A stretch of 64,000 bases of DNA, from assembly GCF_000715075.1 (NCBI RefSeq), contig NC_134087.1, positions 191,053,276 to 191,117,275 on the forward strand, in the 5' to 3' direction. This document shows positions 55,791 to 64,000 of this stretch, one piece after another. The stretch is from Nicotiana tabacum (lineage: Eukaryota; Streptophyta; Magnoliopsida; Solanales; Solanaceae). Every line of letters starts with the position of its first letter. Positions within the stretch are counted from its first letter, which is position 1. The notes beneath the pieces are model-generated. The model was not told where the DNA came from and searched no databases. It saw only the letters and a list, made by a program, of their open reading frames with translations. The position numbers and the translations under genes were made by a program.

Positions 55791-56702
55791 TGATAGGTTA
55801 TATGTATATCTATGTTATGTTTTGATGATCTAACAAACTTACTGTTAAGAACTAGATAAGGAACTTGATACACATCCTCAAGAACTTAAAGATCAACGAG
55901 TCTCCAGTTGGGGACACAGTTCAACTCTTCAGAGCCAAAGGAATAACAAAGGGAACAGATAGCTACCAGTTCCCGAGGAGACTGTACAAGTCAACTCCCC
56001 CAGCTGTAAAGTTGATGTCTGCACACACTACAGTACAAAAACAGTGCAATAGTCAACTTTATGGGAAATGTCCTTTACCTAACTTGCTTACAACATCCAA
56101 AGTGATGTCACAAATGAATTATTAGCATCAAGCAAGGTAAAAACAAATCACTTGCACATTCAAGAATTGATCAAGCATTCTCTCAAGTCATCCATCAATA
56201 TTGCAAGTGACTCTCAAGGGAATCAAGAATAAATAACAATATTAACAACGGACCAGCTCCCTGTATCGAGTTATTACATGTCCTTAGTTGTGTTGTACAA
56301 TTGTTAAAGCACTCTACTTGTAATTCCTACTCAGCTTAGTTAGAAGCATTGTGTAAGAAGTCTTTGTAAATCATAAACTCTTATGTTTGTGTCTTGGCTA
56401 GAGTTAGTCGAGTTGTAAAGTCTTTGTAATAGAGTTATTACAAACTGGACTGTAATAGTGTTGTTACAAGTTAGTGAGAGATTAAGAGGTTAATTTCTAG
56501 GTTACAATAGTTTGTAATCTAATGTTTGCTAGTGAAGTTGAAATCCTACAAGGGTAAGTCGTGATTTTTGATCCCGTGAGCTGGGAGATTTCCACGTAAA
56601 ACTCCATCGTGTCATTTACTTATTACATTGTGCATGTGTTCTGCGGGAACTAATAGAGAACCTGGTTCTCTATATAGTTTGGTGGACCTTTAATTTCTAT
56701 CA
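55791..56702 (+). repeat. 5' LTR of SIRE-like element (912 bp)
   Basis: TGATAGGTTATATG to TTTCTATCA, with matching terminal hexamers TGATAG/CTATCA. Immediately followed by ATTGGTATCAGAGC. Confidence 0.88.
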
Positions 56703-58055
56703 ATTGGTATCAGAGCGGGTTCTTTCTATCAAGCTAACACCTAGAAAGGATCCTCATGGCTGCTCCGCCAAAATTCGAAGAAGGTCAGTCTACCTACAAA
56801 CCACCAAGGTTCAACGGCCAATATTATGGATGGTGGAAGATAAGGATGCACGACTTTATCATGGCTGAAGACTCAGAGCTTTGGAATATCATCTGCGATG
56901 GACCCTTCGTACCTACAAGATCGTTGGAGACCCCGCAGTGACTATTCCTAAAATTAGAAATGAATATAATGATGCTGACCGCAAGGTCATTGAGAAGAAC
57001 TTTCGGGCTAAAAAAATTCTTGTCGGTGGGATTGGTCCTGATGAATACAACATGATTTCAACATGCCAATCTGCTAAGGAAATCTGGGAAGCTCTCTAAA
57101 CAGCTCATGGAGGGACAACCCAAGTTAATTAATCAAATATTGACATGCTGACCATAGAATACGAGCTCTTCAAGATGAAAGATGATGAATCCATCCAGGA
57201 TATGCATACTTGCTTTACCTCCATCATCAATGAGCTTCATTCTCTGGGAGAAATCATTCCAAGAAATAAACTTGTAAGGAAAATACTCAGTGTTTTGCCT
57301 AGTTCCTGGGAAAGGAAAGTCAATGCTATCACAGAGGCAAAGGACCTACAGAAGCTAACCATTGATGAGCTTGTTGGTAATCTGAAAACCTATGAAATGA
57401 AGAAGAAAAAGGATAATAAGAGAAGAGATCCCAAAAGGGAGAAGAACCTCGTCCTCAAGATGGACAGCAATGATTCAAGTAGTGAGGATGTTGTTATGGC
57501 TTACCTGGCAAAATGATTCCAGAAGATAGTTCGCAGAAATCGAGGCATTCCAAAAAGGGGGAGCTCAGCAAGCCAAAAGGTTATGACCTATGTCATAAGT
57601 GCGGTAAGCCAGGACACTTCATCAAGGATTGTACTCTCCTAAAGCAAGATCAATACAAAAATAACACTGACAAAGCAACCAAGAGGAACCTGATTCCTGA
57701 TAAACGCTTCAAGAGGAAAAATGTCACTGACAATATTGTGAAACAAGCTCTTGCTGCATGGGGAGACTCTTCCAGCGAGTCTGAAGAAGATGATGATCAA
57801 GGTGACAGCTCCATGATGACAGTGGAAAGTGAAGCAACTGAGTATGACTCCATTTTTGCCTTGATGGCGCAGTCTGATGATAATGGAGATGACGACGATG
57901 ATGATGAGATAAACTTTCTAGATGTTCAAAGAAATCTAAAGTCTTATTCTCCGGAAAAAATTATGTCTTTGACAAATATTTTAATTGATGTTTATCACAG
58001 TCTTATAAATGATAAAGATACATTAATTGTGGAACTAGGTGAAGCAGAACAGTCT

Positions 58056-58370
58056 AGAGATGATCTAGTAGTCTTTGTGATTGATTTAAAGGAAACAATT
58101 GAGCATTTGGAGAAACAAAAATATGCCTTAACTAAAAAAATTGCAAACATAGAACAAGAAAGAGACGATCTAGTGGTTGTTGTGGTCGATCTAAAAGAGA
58201 CCATTGAGTTTATTAAAAAGGAGAAAGAAGTCTTAATAGAGAGAGTTGATAGCATTGAGCATGAGAGAGATGGCCTATTAGTAGTGGTGGTAGACCTAAA
58301 AGAATTAATTGAGGAACTTAAAATGAAGAATAGGCTTGAGAACACTCAAAAGGAAAATGAAGTTGCAAGT
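58056..58370 (+). repeat. Three 105-bp coding repeats in SIRE gag
   Basis: Units start at 58056, 58161 and 58266, exactly 105 bp (35 codons) apart, each encoding RDDLVV-VDLKETIE-like sequence followed by a Lys/Glu-rich stretch. Predicted coiled coil with one extra turn per repeat. Confidence 0.88.
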
Positions 58371-58430
58371 GAGGCGCACCTTAAGCTTGAAAATGAGTTA
58401 AAGTATTACACCCCGTAAGTTTAACAACCT

Positions 58431-58432
<2 letters not shown>

Positions 58433-58509
<77 letters not shown>
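58433..58509. repeat. (AT)n microsatellite
   Basis: About 38 AT units, 30 bases inside the solo LTR. Confidence 0.96.
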
Positions 58510-58512
<3 letters not shown>

Positions 58513-59867
58513 CGGTATTTTAAGTGGAACATTTTTGTAAAGAAAAAAATAGTTTGAAAAATCTGATTTTATATAGTTATTAATATTACTACTTTCGAAT
58601 ATATTTTAAACTGTACACACGATATGGGAAAGTTTATGATGTTTTCTTTATTGTAAAGATAGAAATTATTTTCCCACATGAAAAGATGGTTATCTTTTTA
58701 CCATTTTAAGTATTAAGCATACGAAAATTTGTACTCTTTTTATGAGATTAGGAAAATTATAAGTTGAGAAATATAGGTATTTTTACATGGATGTTTTAAT
58801 AAAATAATAGTGTATGTATTGATTTTATATGATATCACATGACCATGATAGTAAGATGTATAAAGCGTATTAAAAATGAGTAGTATTTTAAGTAATTTGA
58901 GATAATTCTTAATTATGCGGGTAAATTGGTAATTATCTAAGATGATTGGGATAAGAACACCACGTGGCAGGAGGTGTTAAGTTTTAATTAATACTAAGGT
59001 GACTAATCATGTTGGGAGTCTTGGTGGCACCTTTAGAGGAATCTTGGCTAAAGCCATAAAAACTTAAATTCATTAAAAAAATTGGAAAAAGGCAATGTTA
59101 CTTCAACAAAGTCTTGAAAGGGATTCCCAAACTTAAGAAGCATTTATTTCCTTGTACAGTTGCCTCTCACTTGAGTATTCATAGTCCATTTCTCTTCTCC
59201 ATTGTGCAGTGTTGCATTAGTGTTGAGAAACAAAAATCTTGTGCTTTTTCCAAGTCATATCTTCAACTTGACCGTTTCTTATCAAGCTTTTACTGTGTGA
59301 ATTTGTCAATTAATTTAATTTTGTTCCATAGTCTCTCTTTCCTAATTTCCTTATTCTTAATCTGCTGCATTTTTTTCACTTTGAGAATTGGTGGCGTGAA
59401 ATTTGTTAACCACAATATTTTTCTACTACAATACCAAATAAACATGATGGAGCACTTGGTAGGTATTTAGTTTAGGTTACTGTTGTGAGTGAAGTTGGTT
59501 GTTCCCTTTGATCTCTTTGTTAATACTTCTCTAATGTAATTTTAAGAACGGATCTTGAACAATTCAAACCAGATTTCATAAGCAACGTAAGATTTTGCAA
59601 TTATAAGGGAGTGTGGTGCAATCTTTCTCAAGGGAATCGGTTCAGGTATGTTAAGTCTATTCCTTCCTTCTTTTGGTATGACCCAAGTAACGATACGTAA
59701 ACATAATGATATTCCATAAGTGGTTCTACTTTTAGCAGTTAAGGATGTCTATGTTATTCATTCATGTAAAGTGATATACAAACACATCTAAGTATATTCT
59801 TAAGTCTCTATTGAGGTGTACGATAAAGATGTTATTGTTTATAATATAGTGATACATGCATCTTCAT

Positions 59868-60175
59868 GCATTTACCACCGTGCTACGGCCGGTCAGGCAG
59901 TTACCACCGGTTGGGTAGTTATGTATCATTATTTACCGCCGGTTGGGCAGACATGCATATTCATTTACCACCAAGCTACGGCCGGTCAGACAGTCATGCA
60001 TTTACCACCGAGCTACGGCCGGTTGGACAATTACATATTTACCACCGAGCTACGGCCGGTCGGGCAGTCATGCATTTACCACCGAGCTACGGCCGGTCAG
60101 GCAGTCATGCATTTACCACCGAGCTACGGCCGGTCGGGCAGTTACCACTGATCAGTTGGGCAGTCATGCATCATA
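59868..60175 (+). repeat. Tandem repeat, 37-bp unit, in the outer solo LTR
   Basis: About seven units of TTTACCACCGAGCTACGGCC plus GGTCGGGCAGTCATGCA. It occupies the mid-LTR place held by hairpin arrays in the other LTRs. ACCG...CGGT can pair around a 9-base loop, but pairing is less convincing than elsewhere. Confidence 0.85.
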
Positions 60176-60396
60176 TGATATGGATAATAGTCTCAAAGAA
60201 AAGCACTATATATATGTAAGTATAATAAGTATGTATATACAGTGCACTTTAGAGATTCAGGTTGATTCTTATATATCTTTAATTAATGTTGACTTATTGT
60301 TATGTTTCAGTTCTACCTTACATACTCAGTACATTATTCGTACTGACGTCCTTTTGTTGGGGACGCTGCATTCATGCCTGCAGGTATAGATAATCT

Positions 60397-62910
60397 TGTC
60401 ACGACCCAAACTGGAGGGCCATGACTAGCACCCGACCATACTAGCCGAGCACCAACGTACATTTTATCTAACCTTTTTTATTATCTTTTAGGGTTGACGA
60501 GATCAATATAAATGGTAGACATGGATCATGGACAACCAACAATAAAATATGATGGCATGAACATACATAACAGAGGATGACCAGACAATCAAGAAACTAC
60601 ATATAAGGTACGAGCTACCTTGCTACCATGAAAGACTATACAATAAAAACCAGCCGACAAGGCATACCAAACTATACATGAGTCGACACCTGTCTATGAG
60701 CCTCTAAATGAACATAAGTGCTGCAACATAGCCGAAACAGGGCCCCGACATACCCATAATGTCTATAACAAAATGCATACCAAGACCACGGCAAGTCCGG
60801 AGAAGGGAACTCGCCAATCACTGCTGAACTGGACAACCTACTGTGGTGGGGAAGTTGCACCTGCCTGTCTATCAGGGCCTGCAGCACGACATGCAGCGTC
60901 CACAAACAAAAGGACATCAGTACGAATAAAGTACTGAGTATGTAAGGCAGGGAACCATAAATACAAACAGTAATGTAAGCAGGGATAGAGAATATACAAC
61001 CTGGAACATCTGAGTACCTCTGAGGGCTACTGATATGAAATGCATGATACATATGTATGTATACATAAACTTTTAAAACATACGCCTCTGTGGGCATCAT
61101 CATCATCATATCGTACCTAGCCATAATAGGCTCGGTAAAAAACGTACCCGGCCATCATAAGGCTCGGTAGAATCGTACCCGGCCACGTGGAGCTCGGTAA
61201 AACCCAACTGATCAGTGGTTGCACAATAGGTGCCGTACTCGGCCGACTATAGCGCGGCTCGGTAGAGTAAAATAGATACATATATATAATGCATGCTCGA
61301 CTCATGGAATCACATTCTAAACCTTTCGGAGTGACGTAAGGTCGGTATCCTCTGTATCCGTTATTAGGACTAACTCTTCACTATGAACCTTATAAGAATC
61401 AAGAAGTACCAACAATATTGATAACATAAGAATAAGAGAAGCAACATTAACATCAGTCGTTCCATAAGAGGGAAAGCAATGTAAGTACTGCTAGCTTCTA
61501 AGAGTAGAGTATCTTTGGAAGCTCGTTCATTACATTATGTACAATCGGAGTCGTGCAAAATAAGGAAAGGGATAGCCTCACATACCTTGTATATACTTCC
61601 CAACCTCATGCTATGAAAATGTCACGATTCCTTAGTCTACAATAAGAGAAATGACACTATCGTTATCGTTTAAGCGTAATAACTATTATGTATCGACCAC
61701 CACCTATTTTACGTTGAAACGGACAACACCTCCCCTATATATATGACTTCACACCATTCAAAACAATCACCAAACATCCCAAAAAACATCAATAATAAAC
61801 ATATTGAGCCTCCCAAAATAGTCCACGCACAACCTAATTACATCATACATACGACGGTCACCGTAGTCGTGTCAAACGACCCAAAAATGTTACGAATAAC
61901 TATAAGCCCACAACCCTACATATATATGGTGTTTCTCCACACCCTTCCACATCCAAAACTCCACAAATCAGTAGTAAAATATGCAGCCCAACAGCAACAC
62001 AAAACAATCCGCTACAAGTGAATAACTCGAACTCACGGCTTCCGATCACCGTCCCGTGAGTTCTTACATGTATAGAACGAATTACCATGAATTCACAGCA
62101 GAGAAAAATGTATGAAAGATGGAAGTAACTTACCTTACTTGTTAGATAACTCAGCCCTTCCCTTGGTTCTTCAAACTCTAGGTTTTACCTTCAAATAGAA
62201 CTTGAAAGAGAGGGAAAATCGATTAGGGTTTGTGTGGGATTTTTGGGGAGGAGTTGCAGGGGTTAACTTTGGTTTTGAGAGTCTGAAATATGGATGAAAT
62301 AACTGAGTTCATAACCCCTTAAAAGTCCTCTCTTGGCCTACTTAGGTTTTTTAATTTTGTCCTATCCTTTTGGCAACTAGGTGATGCACCTACTTGTCAT
62401 CTACCAATCTGCGCAGGCTTGTGAAAATATGAATATCTCTATACTCCGAGATCGTATTGACAAACAGTTTAATGTTTTGGAAACTAGACTCATAGTTATT
62501 TAATTTTGTGGGTAGATCACCCCATAATTTCTTGTTAATTAGGAGAAAAGATTAGAAACATTTGACCTAATGTTTAAGTAAAATTATGAACCTAAGTTGC
62601 GACAACGTTTGTCGACTTTTGTTTCATAACTCGTTTGACTTCAAGACTTATGATACAGATATTATATGATTCAAATACCTTAATACATGACCTCTTGAGT
62701 GTATTAAGAACCTCTAGGTTTACCTGAAAATACGAGTTACAACATCCTTGATTCGGTTAACTTCTAATACTTGTTAATCACCCTTATACACCCTTGTATC
62801 ACTTAAGACCAATAGGATTAACTTCTTATCATCTCAAAGGTAATTCCTTCTTGGATTTATGTTAATTAATATATGGAATGAACTAACGCGTATGGATATG
62901 GGTTGTAAAA
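60397..62910 (-). repeat. Second solo LTR nested in the first
   Basis: On the minus strand it starts TTTTACAACCCATATCC (ancestrally probably TGTTACAACCC) and ends CAGTTTGGGTCGTGACA. A perfect 5-bp target duplication AATCT flanks it (60392-60396 and 62911-62915). At 2514 bp it is a single LTR without primer site, internal region or second LTR. It shares the segment TCAGTACTTTATTCGTACTGA with the host LTR's TCAGTACATTATTCGTACTGA, so the two are related families. Confidence 0.85.
61114..61269 (-). repeat. Hairpin tandem array in the nested solo LTR
   Basis: Four units of about 31-34 bases (the last spaced further). The first is TACC-t-AGCC-ATAATA-GGCT-c-GGTA (61114-61137), a stem of eight pairs with one mismatch. 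The others keep TACC/GGTA and vary the inner stem (GGCC/GGCT). Confidence 0.75.
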
Positions 62911-63794
62911 AATCTGTTTGACGAGCCCTCATAGTAGATGAGATTGACATTCAGCGAAGGATCGGTAAGACTCTACTTCATTCGGAGTTCAGCTGAGTCT
63001 AAAAGTCAATGTGTCAGAGTTTTACTATAGACTTATGGGTAGGGCGGTACCCTGTCCCATTTGATGTCAAATAATCTTAGTGGCTTTGTAGATAGAGGTT
63101 CATTTTGTACAGTATATTAGAGGCCTTGACGGCCCATATGTATTCATGTTTTAAAAAAAATGGTCAGTGATATAGTATTTTCCCACTTACAGTTGTACAT
63201 TACGAGTTGTGGCCATTGGTTCATGATAATTACAAAGAAAAAAAGAGTTGCAGAATGGTTCGCTCGGGCCAGCGCAGCACCGGGTGCCATCCACGCCTCC
63301 CAAGGTTTGGGGCGTGACATAAAATCAGTGAAATCTAGTCTGTGTGCTGAGCTTGAGAAAAACAAACAACTTCAGAAAGAACTAGGAAGAGTCAAGAGTG
63401 ATCTTGAAAAATCACTCAAGTGGACCTGGTCCTCTGATGCTATCATTTCCATGTACACAAACAATAAAGGAAACAGGTAGGGGATCAGATTTTAAAGGGA
63501 CAAGAATCCCTACAACCCTCATAGCAAGTACGTCAGTGTACCTGACAATTGGCTCTGCACTCACTGTGGTAACACTAGGTACTTTAAGGAAACCTGTAAG
63601 GCCAGATTTCAATCTCAATAGAAAAATAAAGTTTTTGCTGAAAAAGTAACTACTACCAGGGAACCTGGTCCTTCACATAAAAAACGTATAATGACTGCTT
63701 GGACAAAAAGAGCCCTCATTCACCCCTTTTCTCATTACAAGGGACCTAAACTTGTTTGGGTTCCTACGTTTAACCCTTGATTTCCTTATGCAGG

Positions 63795-64000
63795 GAACAA
63801 TAAAAGAGAGCAGCCAAAATTATACATGGATAGAGGCTGCTTGAAGCACATGACTGGAAGTACAAATGATTTTCTTTCACTGAAGGCCCTACAAGGAGGG
63901 AGTGTATCCTTTGGAAATGGCAAGAAGGGATATATTATGGGAGTTGAAAGGATCGGGAAGTCTCTTTATCGCTCTATTAAAAATGTGTACTATGTTAATG
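63795..64000 (+). pseudogene. SIRE-like protease start
   Basis: Reads LYMDRGCLKHMTGSTNDFLSL and VSFGNGKKGYIMGVERIGK. The catalytic motif D-S/T-G is DRG here, so the active site is probably lost. It lies after a stop at 63778 and runs off the window. Confidence 0.8.

Larger units (their letters stand above)
58404..63319 (+). repeat. Solo Gypsy-type LTR inside SIRE gag, itself split
   Basis: It starts TATTACACCCCG (ancestrally TGTTACACCCCG) and ends GGGGCGTGACA. Flanks TAAAG (58399-58403) and TAAAA (63320-63324) are a 5-bp target duplication with one change, and the gag frame continues directly after removal. Subtracting the nested LTR and its extra AATCT leaves about 2.4 kb, a normal LTR length with no internal region, so this is a solo LTR formed by LTR-LTR recombination. 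Confidence 0.85.
56757..63778 (+). pseudogene. SIRE-like gag, interrupted and frameshifted
   Basis: Starts MAAPPKFEEGQSTYKPPRFNG at 56757, followed by the Copia gag domain (YYGWWKIRMHDFIM, MLTIEYELFKMKDDESIQDMH, LVRKILSVLPSSWERKVNAI). Breaks include a frameshift near 56920, stops at about 57097 and 57132, and a frameshift at about 57515. Zinc knuckle 1 at 57588-57640 is CHKCGKPGHFIKDC. An acidic stretch (SSSESEEDDD) and three 35-residue coiled-coil repeats (58056-58370) follow. Gag then stops at the solo LTR (58403) and resumes at 63325 (SVKSSLCAELEKNKQLQKELG). A second zinc-knuckle region (CTHCGNTRYFKETCK, about 63556) has lost its His (GHF-type to RYF). Gag packages the RNA in virus-like particles; this copy cannot make a full protein. 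Confidence 0.88.
55791..64000 (+). mobile_element. SIRE-like Ty1/Copia element (continues past window end)
   Basis: The 5' LTR (55791-56702, starting TGATAG and ending CTATCA) is followed by TGGTATCAGAGCGGG (tRNA-Met primer site), a gag with two zinc knuckles and a coiled-coil middle, and the start of protease. The gag is interrupted at 58404-63319 by nested solo LTRs. The long gag and its zinc-knuckle layout are typical of the SIRE/Maximus lineage. The remainder lies beyond the window. Confidence 0.88.

Noticed and set aside
59868..60175. Regular 37-bp repeats that superficially resemble a CRISPR array
   Set aside because: Units are contiguous without distinct spacers, lie inside an LTR, and the genome is eukaryotic.
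62741..62744. ACA at 62744 as the end of the nested minus-strand LTR
   Set aside because: The flanks there do not match; moving the boundary to 62910 gives a perfect AATCT duplication and a TTTTACAACCC start consistent with TGTTACAACCC.

Overview
This is a repeat-dominated stretch of a plant nuclear genome, almost certainly from the nightshade family (Solanaceae), with Nicotiana the best guess for genus. The evidence is Au-type and TS-type tRNA-derived SINEs, long-LTR Ty3/Gypsy chromoviruses primed by initiator tRNA-Met, SIRE-type Copia elements, RICESLEEPER-like hAT transposons and RTE LINEs. One plausible host gene is present: a four-exon B-box/CCT (CONSTANS-like) transcription factor on the minus strand at 48821-51364. 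Everything else is transposon, solo LTR, SINE, microsatellite or unassigned AT-rich spacer. No rRNA, tRNA or CRISPR feature was seen.

Layout. 1-5205: decayed 3' half of a Gypsy element (X); part of its integrase is replaced by SINE-bearing filler DNA, and a 3.0-kb LTR follows. 5452-16003: minus-strand non-coding LTR element of the LARD type, with LTRs of about 3.4 and 3.2 kb and a 3.9-kb internal region without ORFs. 16033-17334: RTE LINE fragment and TS SINE. 17346-44008: a long inverted repeat (arms about 600 bp) once separated by less than 200 bp including a SINE fragment. Its left arm was entered by hAT element 1 (17636-21478, perfect 8-bp target duplication). The SINE in its spacer was entered by a Gypsy chromovirus that is now a tandem LTR-A-LTR-B-LTR array (21857-43297). 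hAT element 2 (24731-28012) sits inside gag of copy A. 44244-48407: complete but inactive Copia element with a perfect TTCTA target duplication. 48821-51364: the B-box gene, each of whose three introns holds one SINE in the sense orientation. 51365-55790: ACGT-core-rich promoter region and unclassified AT-rich repeats. 55791 to the window end: SIRE-like Copia element whose gag is split by a solo LTR (58404-63319), itself split by a second, minus-strand solo LTR (60397-62910).

Relationships. The Gypsy array and the non-coding LARD share the primer-binding site, about 130 bp of leader, a hairpin just before the polypurine tract, and the tract itself. This is the pattern expected if the LARD was mobilised by proteins of the Gypsy family. 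All coding elements carry stops, frameshifts or catalytic substitutions, so none looks autonomous now.

Most unusual signal. The middle of every long Gypsy LTR here carries an array of short hairpins. Loops are constant within an array while stems vary, in several cases by matched changes on both sides (for example GTTGC/GCAAC, GCTGC/GCAGC and GTGGC/GCCAC around an ACGCC loop). A separate hairpin with matched changes lies just upstream of the polypurine tract. I know of no description of these as functional structures.
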